A DNA stretch of 64,000 bases from Rhizobium sp. Leaf262 (GCF_001422245.1 NZ_LMMM01000001.1:125422-189421); one strand, 5' to 3'. Numbered from the stretch's first letter, positions 43,032-52,141 are shown. Made by a program: numbers and translations. The notes: generated by a model not told the origin, from the sequence alone.

Positions 43032-44180
43032 ATGATTATTACCGACGTAGAAGTGCGGGTTTTCAAAACGACGACGCGTCGCCACTCGGACAGCGCAGGC
43101 CATGCACATCCAGGCCCCGCCCATCAGGTCGAACAGGCAATGCTGACGATCCGCACCGAAGACGGTAATGAAGGGCATTCATTTACGGCGCCGGAGATCG
43201 TTCGTCCCCACGTCATCGATAAATTTGTGAAGAAAGTCCTCATTGGTCAGGACCATCGAGACCGCGAGCGGTTGTGGCAGGATCTTGCCCATTGGCAGCG
43301 CGGCTCTGCGGCACAACTGACCGACCGCACACTTGCCGTGGTGGACTGTGCATTGTGGGATCTCGCCGGACGTAGCCTCGATCAACCTGTATACAAGTTG
43401 ATCGGTGGTTATCGCGATAAGGTGTTGGCCTATGGTTCCATCATGTGCGGGGACGAACTTGAAGGCGGTCTGGCAACGCCGGAAGACTACGGACGCTTCG
43501 CGGAAACGCTTGTCAAACGCGGTTACAAGGGCATCAAGTTGCATACATGGATGCCACCTGTCAGTTGGGCTCCCGATGTTCGCATGGATCTGAAGGCCTG
43601 CGCCGCCGTTCGCGAGGCCGTTGGTCCCGATATCAGTCTGATGATCGACGCATTTCACTGGTACTCGCGCACCGACGCTCTTGCATTGGGGCGCGGTCTC
43701 GAGAAGCTCGATTTTGACTGGATCGAAGAGCCGATGGATGAGCAGTCCATGTCGTCCTACAAATGGCTCGCCGACAATCTCGATATCCCCGTCGTTGGTC
43801 CGGAGAGCGCTGCAGGCAAGCACTGGCACCGCGCCGAATGGCTGAAATCCGGCGCTTGCGACATTCTTCGCACCGGTGTCAACGATGTAGGCGGCATAAC
43901 GCCCGCCTTGAAGACGATGCATCTGGCAGAGGCATTCGGCGTGGAGTGTGAAGTGCATGGCAACACCGCCATGAACCTGCATGTCGTCGCAGCCACCAAG
44001 AACTGCCGCTGGTACGAGCGTGGCCTGCTGCATCCATTCCTGGAATATGACGACGGTTTCGATTACCTGAAGTCTCTTTCCGACCCAATGGACAAAGACG
44101 GTTTCGTGCATGTGCCCGATCGTCCGGGCCTTGGCGAGGACATCGATTTCGACTTCATCGACAATAATCGCGTGAGGTAG
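43032..44180 (+). CDS. Mandelate racemase-type enolase-superfamily enzyme (probable acid-sugar dehydratase)
   Basis: 382 residues with a capping domain and a TIM barrel. Catalytic set readable: Lys169-x-His171 (IKLHTW), metal ligands Asp206 (MIDAFHW), Glu232 (WIEEP) and Glu258 (GPES), and His309 (EVHGN) opposite, the mandelate-racemase subgroup layout. The subgroup mainly dehydrates or epimerises sugar acids. The KxH variant in place of KxK makes the substrate uncertain. The ATG at 43032 follows GGGAGGAC. Followed by an SGNH esterase and a binding protein. Confidence 0.85.
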   Translation: MIITDVEVRVFKTTTRRHSDSAGHAHPGPAHQVEQAMLTIRTEDGNEGHSFTAPEIVRPHVIDKFVKKVLIGQDHRDRERLWQDLAHWQRGSAAQLTDRTLAVVDCALWDLAGRSLDQPVYKLIGGYRDKVLAYGSIMCGDELEGGLATPEDYGRFAETLVKRGYKGIKLHTWMPPVSWAPDVRMDLKACAAVREAVGPDISLMIDAFHWYSRTDALALGRGLEKLDFDWIEEPMDEQSMSSYKWLADNLDIPVVGPESAAGKHWHRAEWLKSGACDILRTGVNDVGGITPALKTMHLAEAFGVECEVHGNTAMNLHVVAATKNCRWYERGLLHPFLEYDDGFDYLKSLSDPMDKDGFVHVPDRPGLGEDIDFDFIDNNRVR

Positions 44181-44186
44181 TTTTTG

Positions 44187-44816
44187 ATGAAGACGATCCT
44201 TGCTTTCGGAGACAGTCTGACCTGGGGCGCGGATCCTGCAAGCGGACTGCGTCATCCATCGGTCTATCGCTGGCCAACTGCACTGGAGGCGGGGCTGGAT
44301 GGCGAAGCCGAGGTGATCGCGGAAGGACTTGGTGGACGCACGACCTGCTATGATGATCACACTGGTCCGTCCTGCCGCAACGGCGCAAAGGCCCTGGAAG
44401 TTGCGCTCGCCAGCCATATGCCACTCGACCTCGTTATCATCATGCTGGGCACGAATGATCTGAAGCCGATGCATGGAGGGCAAGCGGAGACAGCGGTATC
44501 GGGCATGCGTCGCCTGGTGCAGATCGTCGAAACTTTTCCTTACAAGCCCCGGTCTGCGCAGCCGAAGTTGCTGATCTTAGCGCCGCCACCCTGCGTCGCC
44601 GGGTCAGCTGGTGTCCCTGCTGCCGGTCGTCGCATTGCCGAGTCCGAACGCGTAGCGGCACTTTACGAGAAACTTGCAGGAGAATCGAACTGCGCTTTTT
44701 TTGATGCCGGTACGGTTGCCAGCGCTTCGCCCGTCGATGGCGTTCACCTGGAGGCGGAGGCAACCGCAAAGATTGGCCGGGCATTGGTTATGCCCGTCCG
44801 CAACATTCTTTTCTGA
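44187..44816 (+). CDS. SGNH/GDSL hydrolase (arylesterase/acyltransferase type)
   Basis: 209 residues. Block I FGDSLTWG carries the nucleophilic Ser, block II has EGLGGRTT, block III MLGTNDLK and block V DGVHLEAE the Asp-His pair. The sequence GLGGRTTCYDDHTGPSCRNGA closely matches the arylesterase/perhydrolase group known from Agrobacterium and MsAcT of Mycobacterium smegmatis. It follows the dehydratase gene by 6 bases; cotranscription suggests it deacylates a sugar-acid ester or lactone, which is inference. Confidence 0.9.
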   Translation: MKTILAFGDSLTWGADPASGLRHPSVYRWPTALEAGLDGEAEVIAEGLGGRTTCYDDHTGPSCRNGAKALEVALASHMPLDLVIIMLGTNDLKPMHGGQAETAVSGMRRLVQIVETFPYKPRSAQPKLLILAPPPCVAGSAGVPAAGRRIAESERVAALYEKLAGESNCAFFDAGTVASASPVDGVHLEAEATAKIGRALVMPVRNILF

Positions 44817-44891
44817 CCTCCGGCGCGCAGAGGAGCGCGCTCTGGTCATGCTTTGAACGCCGTCATGGATGAGCGGCTAATGGGAGGAAAC

Positions 44892-46490
44892 ATGAAACAG
44901 TTCTTTACGACAGTCGCGCTCGGCGCAGTGCTGATCGGTGTCATACCGCTTCATGCATTTGCAGAAACACCGAAAGACCAGCTCGTTGTCGCTACGACCA
45001 TGAGCAATATCCTGACACTTGATCCCGCCGCGATCACCGGTCGTGAAACGGTTCAGGTTCTTAACAATGTCTACGACACGCTGGTTGTTCTGTCCGACAA
45101 GGACCGCAGCATCCAGCCGCGTCTGGCAGAGCGTTGGGAGATATCCGACGACCGCAACTCCATTACGTTCCATTTGCGCAAGGATGCGAAATTCGCCTCC
45201 GGCAACCCTGTCACGGCAAATGACGTTGCCTGGAGCCTGAAACGTGTTCTGTCACGCAATCTGGCGCAATCGTCGTTCCTGAAGACGCGTGGATACAAGG
45301 CAGAGGAAGCCGATAAGCTGTTCGTTGCGCAGGACGAGTACACATTCGTTCTGAACCTGCCTAAGCCGGACGATCCGAACCTTGTCCTCATGATCCTTGG
45401 CCAAAATGGTCCTGGCTCCATCATCGACAGCAAGGCCGTGCTTGAGAATGAGAAGGACGGCGATCTCGGTGCCGCCTGGCTGACGCTCAACTCGGCCGGA
45501 TCGGGTCCGTTCAAGCTTGGTCAGTGGAAGTCCAACGAATTCATCATTCTCACGCGCAATGACGATTACTGGGGTGAAAAGCCCGCAATGAAGCGTGTTC
45601 TCATGCGTCATCTGCCGGAATCGCAGTCGCAGCGCCTGATGCTGGAAAAGGGCGATATCGACGTTGCCTATTCCCTGCAGGCACCTGATCTGAAGTCGCT
45701 GGAGGCCGACAAGGACATCACCATCGAATCCACGCCGGGTTCGGGTTTTTACTATCTCGGCGTCTCGATGAAGGATGAGCGCTACGCCAACAAAAAAGTC
45801 CGTGAGGCTCTGCGGTATCTGATCGATTACGAGGGTCTGGACAAGGCGGTCATGCCCTACTACGGCAAGCTGCATCAACGCCCCATCAGCAGCGGCGTTC
45901 TCGGCTCTCTGCCGGACCAGGGTTTCAAGCTCGATATACCCAAGGCAAAGGCACTGCTGGCGGAGGCTGGTTATCCGAACGGCTTCAAGACGACCTTGCG
46001 GGTTCTCTCCGAAGACCCGTTCATGAAGGCGGCGACAGCTATCCAGAACACATTGGGGCAGGCTGGCATTCAGGCGGAGCTGATCAGCGGTTCTGGTGAC
46101 CAGATTTATGGCGCGATGCGTGAGCGCAAGTTCGAGCTTCTCGTGGGTCGCGGCGGCGGTGGTCAGCAGCCCCATCCGGATAACAATCTCCGGTCGATGG
46201 CCTATAATCCCAACAATGCCGATGAGGCTAAACTCACCAATTACCAGGGATGGCGCACAAGCTTTTTTGACGAGAAGCTGAACAAGATGATCGAAGACGC
46301 ATTGGTGGAGCGCGACAGCGCAAAGCAGGCGAAAGCCTATGAGGACATCCAGGCCTATATGGATGACGTGGTTCTATCGATCCAGCCGTTTTCCGAAGTG
46401 GTCGATACCGCAGCCTATCGCAGCGATGTCAAGGGCATGATCGTCAGCCCATGGTACTCCCGTTTCGAGGTCGTCACCAAGGAGCGGTAA
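44892..46490 (+). CDS. ABC solute-binding protein, DppA/OppA family, without adjacent permease
   Basis: 532 residues, signal peptide cleaved after AFA near 22 (HAFA-ETP). It is a cluster-C (SBP_bac_5) binding protein: VLNNVYDTLVVLS, LAERWEISDDRNSITFHLRKDAKFASGNPVTANDVAWSL and a C-terminal lobe. Family ligands are peptides, opines or sugars. GGGAGGAAAC precedes the ATG at 44892. Permeases and ATPases normally follow; here a terminator does, so it must use components encoded elsewhere. Confidence 0.9.
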   Translation: MKQFFTTVALGAVLIGVIPLHAFAETPKDQLVVATTMSNILTLDPAAITGRETVQVLNNVYDTLVVLSDKDRSIQPRLAERWEISDDRNSITFHLRKDAKFASGNPVTANDVAWSLKRVLSRNLAQSSFLKTRGYKAEEADKLFVAQDEYTFVLNLPKPDDPNLVLMILGQNGPGSIIDSKAVLENEKDGDLGAAWLTLNSAGSGPFKLGQWKSNEFIILTRNDDYWGEKPAMKRVLMRHLPESQSQRLMLEKGDIDVAYSLQAPDLKSLEADKDITIESTPGSGFYYLGVSMKDERYANKKVREALRYLIDYEGLDKAVMPYYGKLHQRPISSGVLGSLPDQGFKLDIPKAKALLAEAGYPNGFKTTLRVLSEDPFMKAATAIQNTLGQAGIQAELISGSGDQIYGAMRERKFELLVGRGGGGQQPHPDNNLRSMAYNPNNADEAKLTNYQGWRTSFFDEKLNKMIEDALVERDSAKQAKAYEDIQAYMDDVVLSIQPFSEVVDTAAYRSDVKGMIVSPWYSRFEVVTKER

Positions 46491-46515
46491 CCGATCAAAA
46501 CAATACCGGCATATC

Positions 46516-46542
46516 AAAAAGGGCGCGTTCAGCGCCCTTTTT
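46516..46542 (+). terminator. Rho-independent terminator after the binding-protein gene
   Basis: AAAAAGGGCGC / GCGCCCTTTTT with a 5-base loop, ending in five T, 25 bases after the stop. Confidence 0.88.
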
Positions 46543-46576
46543 ATGTCCGTAGCGTTGTAGACGTCGTCAGATCAGG

Positions 46577-47404
46577 TCAGGTCTGGCAGACGGTTTGGAA
46601 GCGATCAACCACGGTCGCTAGCACCTCGTCTATCGGGCGTCCGTTCCAGTCATGTGAAAATATCTCCACTTCCTGTGGGCCGAAAAAGCCTGCGGCTTCG
46701 ATCATCCGGCGAAAGCCTTTCAGATCGATGACGCCGTCTCCCATCATGCCCCGATCGTTGAGCGGGTCCTTTGTCGGCACCAGCCAGTCGCAAATGTGGT
46801 GTGCCAGGATCTGGCCGTTGCGACCCGCACGCGCCACCTGTTCCTCAAGCTCCGGGTCCCACCAGACGTGGTAGACGTCTATCGCGACGCCGGTTCCGTC
46901 CCCGAGCTTGTCGCAAAGATCGAGTGACTGTTTCAACGTGTTGATGCAGGCACGATCGGCGGCGTAGAATGGATGAAGCGGTTCTATGGCGAGGGGTATG
47001 CTGGCGGCTCTGGCATAGGGCAAAAGTTTCACCATACCATCTTCCACCATCTGACGCGCGCCACGCATATCTTTCGAGCCAACCGGTAATCCACCGACGA
47101 CCAACACAAGGCAATCGGCGTTCATTGCTGCGGCCTCATCCACAGCGCGTCGGTTGTCTTCGATGGCCTTTCTGCGGCCTTCCGCATCGGGTGCGGGAAA
47201 GAAGCCGCCGCGGCAGTGGCCGCTCAACCTGATGCCGTTTTGAGAGACGATCCGTGCGGCTTCGACAAGCCCGACACCGTGGACCTGATCTCTCCAGGGA
47301 GAAATCGTGGTAATGTCGTGGGCAAGGCAGGCATCAACAAGGGTGCCGAATGAGCCGCCCTGCTTGATCGTGGCGAAATTGATTGAAAGACCTTCAAGGC
47401 TCAT
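46577..47404 (-). CDS. TIM-barrel sugar isomerase/epimerase (AP endonuclease 2 family)
   Basis: 275 residues of the xylose isomerase-like TIM-barrel family. ISPWRDQVHGVGL near the N-terminus, LAIEPLHPFYA (Glu metal ligand near 144), VAIDVYHVWWDPEL (Asp/His) and EVEIFSHDW (Glu near 250) give the expected metal-site carboxylates. Members isomerise or epimerise sugars and keto-inositols. The start at 47404 follows GGGGAGAGG and overlaps the end of the enolase-like gene. Last gene of the TetR-controlled minus-strand operon. Confidence 0.87.
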   Translation of the reverse strand: MSLEGLSINFATIKQGGSFGTLVDACLAHDITTISPWRDQVHGVGLVEAARIVSQNGIRLSGHCRGGFFPAPDAEGRRKAIEDNRRAVDEAAAMNADCLVLVVGGLPVGSKDMRGARQMVEDGMVKLLPYARAASIPLAIEPLHPFYAADRACINTLKQSLDLCDKLGDGTGVAIDVYHVWWDPELEEQVARAGRNGQILAHHICDWLVPTKDPLNDRGMMGDGVIDLKGFRRMIEAAGFFGPQEVEIFSHDWNGRPIDEVLATVVDRFQTVCQT

Positions 47405-48830
47405 GTCGCCTCTCCCCTTGTCCAAGTGTTTGGAATGTCGCCTTCGCAGCCTCTTCGGCAACGCCGAGGCCTCTGGCGGCGAGAACCGTTTTCAAAGAAA
47501 GTTGGCCATTTTTGATTTTGAGGCGAGCGCGTCCTTGATGATCCTCGTAAAGGTCATCATGGCTTGCAAGCCAAGCGGTGTTTTCCTGTTGTGACGCGCC
47601 GTGCATGCCATCGACATAATGGTGGCCGTTACGCTCCACATGACCCAGACCAAGGATCGCGGCGAGCGCGAGATCCTGCTGCACGGCGATACCTGCCTGC
47701 GTCGTCAGGTCTTCAGCCGACATGAAGTAACCGGCGTCGGCGTTTTCATTCCATTTTTCGACACGCATTCTGTTTAGCAGAGACCGGTAGAAGCCCTTGC
47801 ATGACTTGGACGAAATACCGAGATAACCCTGCTTCCTGGCTGCCAGGAATGCATCCTGTGTGGCGTCGGACTCATCGATCTCAAGCGCTACACGCTTTGC
47901 AAGCCGGTTGACCGTTTGCGAGAGCGCAGCCGTGCGAATGATCGGCTGTTCCACGAACAGTAGCTTCTGGCGCAGTCTCGCGAGGGACGGTTCGGTGTCT
48001 ATCCTGTCCATCAGCTCGATCACGGCGGCCTCGTCGGTGAACTGCTCGTTGCCGTCCAATGTCACCCTGTAGTCTGCCAGAGGCGCGAGAACGCTCGCAA
48101 TCGCCATCAGACGCTGTGCATCGTCCTGAGGCTTTCCGGATACTTTCAGTTTGAAGTACCGAATACCGTAGGTCTGTATTTCTTCACTCAGGCATTCCGG
48201 CAACCCGTCATTGAGACGGGAGCCCTTGATCTCCCCGGGTGTCAAGGGATCGATATAGCCGACAGTGTGGCGCAGGTGGATCGTCGGCTGCGGCGCGAGG
48301 TTTTGCAAAAAAGCCGACACATCGAAGCCGGTGAGATCCGGTGTGGTGGAAACGTCCACGCCGGGCAGGTTCACCCGCATGGCGTCGGTCATTGTCAGCG
48401 TGTGCATCCTGCACAGGGCGTCGAGGATGGCGCGGTCGACAAGCGCGAGCCCGAAAGAGGCAATCAATCCGTTCAATCCTGCCGCGGCAGCCTGTTCATG
48501 TTGCCGGGGTTCCAGCGCAGCGTGGAGTCCAAAGGCTGTGGCAGGTCGCGCCTGCTGGGCGAGCGACACCGCAAGATGGACCGAACGCCGTAACTGCTGC
48601 TCGTTATCCGAATTGCTGAGTTCCGGGTTCTTGTCGAACCATTTCGGTACCATCAGTTCCGCCGCGTATCCTTCCGCTATCTTACCCTGACCATCCTCTA
48701 TAACAAGGCGGACAAAGATTTGTGCGGCCTCGGTGACGGTCGCGGCACCGAAGCGGAACGGCATGCGCATGGACAGGCGGCGTTCGAAAATCGAGGCGTC
48801 CTTAATGTCCAGAAGCGGTGCGTCAGCCAT
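47394..48830 (-). CDS. Enolase-superfamily enzyme of unusual length (MLE-type residues)
   Basis: 478 residues, about 100 longer than most superfamily members. Barrel residues are readable: Lys227-x-Lys229 (FKLKVSG), metal ligands Asp259 (TLDGNE), Glu294 (FVEQP) and Asp319 (EIDES), and Lys342 (SSKSCK). Lys on both sides resembles the muconate-lactonising/epimerase subgroup, not the His-Asp mandelate-racemase subgroup. The extra length is mainly in the N-terminal region before residue 200. It overlaps the isomerase gene by 11 bases and follows the DUF993 gene by one base. Reaction unknown. Confidence 0.82.
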   Translation of the reverse strand: MADAPLLDIKDASIFERRLSMRMPFRFGAATVTEAAQIFVRLVIEDGQGKIAEGYAAELMVPKWFDKNPELSNSDNEQQLRRSVHLAVSLAQQARPATAFGLHAALEPRQHEQAAAAGLNGLIASFGLALVDRAILDALCRMHTLTMTDAMRVNLPGVDVSTTPDLTGFDVSAFLQNLAPQPTIHLRHTVGYIDPLTPGEIKGSRLNDGLPECLSEEIQTYGIRYFKLKVSGKPQDDAQRLMAIASVLAPLADYRVTLDGNEQFTDEAAVIELMDRIDTEPSLARLRQKLLFVEQPIIRTAALSQTVNRLAKRVALEIDESDATQDAFLAARKQGYLGISSKSCKGFYRSLLNRMRVEKWNENADAGYFMSAEDLTTQAGIAVQQDLALAAILGLGHVERNGHHYVDGMHGASQQENTAWLASHDDLYEDHQGRARLKIKNGQLSLKTVLAARGLGVAEEAAKATFQTLGQGERRHEP

Positions 48831-48831
48831 C

Positions 48832-49995
48832 TCAGTTCACACCACGGACGCTGAGAAACGCCTTCATCCGCCGTGTCGCATCATCAGGGTCTGCAAGTAC
48901 GTTCGCCTTGTCCGCCAGACGGAAGAGCTCCGACAGATGCAGAGTGGAGCGGGCGCTTTCCTGACCGCCAACCATGGTAAAATGGTCCTGAAGTCCGTTG
49001 AGATAAGCGAGAAACACCACGCCGGTCTTGTAGAACCGCGTTGGTGCCTTGAAGATGTGGCGCGACAATGCGACCGTTGGCTCCAACACATCGAAGAATT
49101 CCGCAGTCTTGCCGGACTTCAGGCTCGCCAACGCCTTGGACGCCGCTGGTGCGATGGCGTCGAAGATACCCAACAGCGCATCCGAATGTCCCTGCTCGTC
49201 GCCTGCGATGAGTTCTGCGTAGTTGAAATCGTCGCCAGTATACATACGAACGCCCGCAGGCAGGCGTCGTCGCATGATGATTTCTTTCTCCTTGGACAAA
49301 AGAGAAATCTTGATGCCGTCGATCTTGTCGACATTCGCTGCGATCATGTCCAGGCACGTTTCCATTGCGACCATATGGTCGCGCGCGCCCCAAAATCCCT
49401 CCAGCGCGGGGTCGAACATTTCGCCCAGCCAATGAATGATGACCTTCTGGTCAGCGTGCGCCAGAACGCGCGCGTAAGTGTCGAGATAATCGTCCGGTGA
49501 CGCGGCGGCAGCCGCCAGAGCGCGACTGGCCATCAGGATCACACGCCCTCCTTCACCCTGAACGAAATCCAGCTGCTGGCGATAGGCATCAACAATCCGG
49601 TCAAGGCTGTGGTCGGTACCGGAGAGATGGTCGGTTCCGACACCACAGGCGATAAGGGCATCTTTGCGGGTGGCAGCGTCCTTCAGGGCTCGGGAGATCA
49701 GCTCTTGCGCCTGTGGCCATCCCAGGCCCATGCCGCGCTGGGCCGTATCCATCGCTTCCGCTACGCCGAGACCCAAATCCCACAGCCGGTGGCGAAACCG
49801 CAATGTAGCGTCCCAATCGATAGCCGGTGCAAGCCAGGGATCGTGTTCAACGAAAGGATCGGCCACCACATGGGCGGCAGCGAAGGCGACGCGGTTGAAA
49901 TCGCCGGCTGCCCGTCTCTCCAGTGGAATCGGCGTTCCAACTAGCGTGTAGCGTTCCAGCGAGCGGTCATCTCTGGGAAGGTTGAGGTCCGTCAT
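48832..49995 (-). CDS. DUF993-family protein, aldolase-like TIM barrel
   Basis: 387 residues of DUF993, distantly related to dihydrodipicolinate synthase/KDPG-type lyases. Lys229 in DGIKISLLS sits in the position and context (GxK) of the Schiff-base lysine of that superfamily. CGVGTDHLSGTDHSLD (118-132) and IIHWLGEMFDPALEGFWG (186-203) are conserved-looking segments. No activity is established for the family as far as I know. It is coded between a Gfo/Idh enzyme and an enolase-superfamily enzyme, which suggests the carbon-carbon cleavage step of a catabolic route. Confidence 0.85.
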   Translation of the reverse strand: MTDLNLPRDDRSLERYTLVGTPIPLERRAAGDFNRVAFAAAHVVADPFVEHDPWLAPAIDWDATLRFRHRLWDLGLGVAEAMDTAQRGMGLGWPQAQELISRALKDAATRKDALIACGVGTDHLSGTDHSLDRIVDAYRQQLDFVQGEGGRVILMASRALAAAAASPDDYLDTYARVLAHADQKVIIHWLGEMFDPALEGFWGARDHMVAMETCLDMIAANVDKIDGIKISLLSKEKEIIMRRRLPAGVRMYTGDDFNYAELIAGDEQGHSDALLGIFDAIAPAASKALASLKSGKTAEFFDVLEPTVALSRHIFKAPTRFYKTGVVFLAYLNGLQDHFTMVGGQESARSTLHLSELFRLADKANVLADPDDATRRMKAFLSVRGVN

Positions 49996-50007
49996 TTTTA
50001 ATCCCCT

Positions 50008-51150
50008 TCAGGAAATGGCGGGAACGTCGAGCCAGCGACGCTCTTTCCATGATTGCAGTCCGAGCTCTGCCAACTGGACGCCCTTGACGCCTTCCATGAG
50101 GCCGTAAGGCCATGGCTGATCTTCGGCCAGATGCCGGATAAACATTTCCCACTGTGCCTTGAAGCCATTGTCGTAAACGACATTGTCCGGGACTTCCTGC
50201 CACGTCTTGTAAAAGTCGATTGTCTGCGGCTGGTCTGGGTTCCAGACGGGTTTGGGTGTATTCGTGCGGTGTTGCGTGAAGCATTTTGTGAGGCCTGCAA
50301 CGGCGGATCCATGGGTGCCATCGACCTGAAACGTGACGAGATCATCGCGACGTACACGGACTGCCCAGGACGAGTTGATGTGAGCGATGACGCCATCGGC
50401 CAGTTCGAATGTAGCATAGGCGGCGTCGTCTGCATCGGCGACATATGGCTGGCCATTCTCGTCGAAACGCTTCGGGATGTGGGTCGTGCCTAGGCAACTG
50501 ACGGCTTTCACCTCTCCGAACAGATTGTCCAGCACGTAGCGCCAGTGGCAAAGCATATCTAGAATGATACCGCCGCCGTCTTTCTGGCGGTAATTCCACG
50601 AAGGGCGCTGTGCGGCTTGCCAGTCTCCCTCGAAGACCCAGTAACCGAACTCTCCGCGCACAGACAGAATCTTTCCGAAGAAGCCGCTGTCGCGCAGCAT
50701 CGCCAGCTTGCGGAGACCCGGCAGGAACAACTTGTCCTGCACCACGCCGTGTTTAACCCCGGCGCTTTCCGCCAGTCTTGCAACGGTCAAGGCCTCTTCC
50801 ATGTTGTCGGAAATAGGCTTTTCACAATAGACATTCTTGCCAGCCTTGATGGCCTTGGTCAGCAGGCTGCCACGCATCTGCGTGGTTCCTGCATCAAAAA
50901 ACAGCGTATCGTCAGGGTCGGCCAAGGCGCCATCTATATCGGTCGTCCAGCGAGCGACATTATGTTTCCTGGCGATTTCCTCGATCTTGGCACCGTTGCG
51001 CCCCACCAGAATGGGATCGAGCATGACCTTCTCACCATTCTTGAGCGTCACGCCGCCCTGATCGCGAATGGCGAGGACAGAGCGCACAAGGTGTTGATTA
51101 TATCCCATCCGGCCAGTGATGCCGTGCATGATGACGCCGATGCGTTGCAT
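50008..51150 (-). CDS. Gfo/Idh/MocA-family oxidoreductase
   Basis: 380 residues. Rossmann start VIMHGITGRMGYNQHL, catalytic EKPIS (near 114), and DMLCHWRYVLDNLFG as the His-containing substrate motif (His near 200). First gene of the minus-strand catabolic operon, directly behind the TAACCA palindrome (51210-51223). It likely performs the initial NAD(P)-dependent oxidation or reduction of the sugar. GGGAGGAATTTC precedes the ATG. Confidence 0.9.
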   Translation of the reverse strand: MQRIGVIMHGITGRMGYNQHLVRSVLAIRDQGGVTLKNGEKVMLDPILVGRNGAKIEEIARKHNVARWTTDIDGALADPDDTLFFDAGTTQMRGSLLTKAIKAGKNVYCEKPISDNMEEALTVARLAESAGVKHGVVQDKLFLPGLRKLAMLRDSGFFGKILSVRGEFGYWVFEGDWQAAQRPSWNYRQKDGGGIILDMLCHWRYVLDNLFGEVKAVSCLGTTHIPKRFDENGQPYVADADDAAYATFELADGVIAHINSSWAVRVRRDDLVTFQVDGTHGSAVAGLTKCFTQHRTNTPKPVWNPDQPQTIDFYKTWQEVPDNVVYDNGFKAQWEMFIRHLAEDQPWPYGLMEGVKGVQLAELGLQSWKERRWLDVPAIS

Positions 51151-51209
51151 GAAATTCCTCCCGTGAACGCCCCACTCCCGTCAGGGCGCGCTTCTTCGGT
51201 TCAAAATAG

Positions 51210-51223
51210 TAACCATTTGGTTA
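51210..51223. promoter_or_regulatory. TetR-type operator before the catabolic operon
   Basis: Perfect palindrome TAACCA-TT-TGGTTA, 60 bases upstream of the Gfo/Idh start. A closely matching site lies at 52142-52155 between tetR and the ABC operon. Confidence 0.65.
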
Positions 51224-51336
51224 TTTGTGAGTTGGAAACCGCGTTTCTGTCAAGAGATTTTTGAAATGAGAAATTACGAGGAAATTTGCCAGTCGCTCGC
51301 CCACCGTGGAGAAAAGCTCACGGGATATTCTTACGT

Positions 51337-51352
51337 CTTCGCACGTGCGAAG
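51337..51352. repeat. 16-bp perfect palindrome downstream of the TetR gene
   Basis: CTTCGCAC/GTGCGAAG. As RNA it forms CTTCGC-ACGT-GCGAAG, without a T run. It could be a second operator or a weak transcript end; role unknown. Confidence 0.45.
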
Positions 51353-51393
51353 GTTCGGTCGATTGTTCTTGCTCGCGAATTTTCTGTGGCGGG

Positions 51394-52098
51394 TCAAAAT
51401 GGCCGCAGTGCAGCAATGACCGTATTGACGATGTGCTGTCCCCATCGTTCCAACTCGGCCGGTGCCGCCAGATCCCGTTGGAAGATCGTTGAAAGCGTAA
51501 ACCGGTTGGACAGATAAAAGAAACCCAATGAGGCGATCGTCAGATAAACATCCACCGGATCGAGGCCGGGTCGAAAATCGCCCGTCGACTCGCCACGCTT
51601 GAGTACGTCTTCCAACTCCGAAATGAAGTTGGAGTGCATTTCGGGAATGCTGATGGACTGCCGTAAGTATCTAGCTTGATTGATGTTTTCTGTCGCAAGA
51701 ATGCTAAGGAACTCGGGATGGTCCAGGAAATAGTGCCAGGTAAACAGCGCCAGTTCACGTAGGCCATCGACAGGGGGTTTGCGGGTCAGGTCAAGCCGGT
51801 GCTCCGCCTGCCGGATGTGTCGATACGCATCTTCGAGGACCGCCAGATAGAGCGCGTCCTTATCCCCGAAATAGTGATAGATCATTCTTTTGTTCGTACC
51901 GGCCCGCCTTGCCACAACGTCGATCCGTGCACCGGCCAGACCTTTGGCAGCAACTTCGCGCCGGGCAGCTTCCAGAATCGCAGCCCGTGTCCGTTCTGGA
52001 TTGCGTGATTGAACCGGTGCTTTTCGTGGGCTCGATTTGGCAGCCTTCTTCGACTCTCCATCGATTTTTTCCGTAACGGATTTGCTGCTCTTATCCAT
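51394..52098 (-). CDS. TetR-family transcriptional regulator
   Basis: 234 residues from the preferred start. A Ser/Lys-rich leader is followed by the helix-turn-helix RTRAAILEAARREVAAKGLAGARIDVVARRAGTNKRMIYHYFGDKDALY (about 36-82) and a helical ligand domain containing a TetR_C-like TFTWHYFLDHPEF segment. An ATG at 52140 is also in frame but abuts the operator palindrome and lacks a ribosome site, so 52098 is chosen. It is divergent from the ABC operon and upstream of the catabolic operon; both carry its probable operator. Confidence 0.88.
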   Translation of the reverse strand: MDKSSKSVTEKIDGESKKAAKSSPRKAPVQSRNPERTRAAILEAARREVAAKGLAGARIDVVARRAGTNKRMIYHYFGDKDALYLAVLEDAYRHIRQAEHRLDLTRKPPVDGLRELALFTWHYFLDHPEFLSILATENINQARYLRQSISIPEMHSNFISELEDVLKRGESTGDFRPGLDPVDVYLTIASLGFFYLSNRFTLSTIFQRDLAAPAELERWGQHIVNTVIAALRPF

Positions 52099-52141
52099 GC
52101 TGAATGGCCGCTTGACAATAATGTTGATCAGTGTTCCCATG

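Noticed and set aside
43179-44483. 434-codon minus-strand open frame
   Set aside because: Antisense to the dehydratase and the SGNH esterase genes, both with clear catalytic motifs.
51227-51517. 96-codon plus-strand frame overlapping the 3' end of tetR
   Set aside because: Half of it is antisense to tetR; no ribosome site or homology visible.
52099-52140. Longer tetR start at 52140
   Set aside because: The ATG directly follows the operator palindrome and no ribosome-binding site precedes it.
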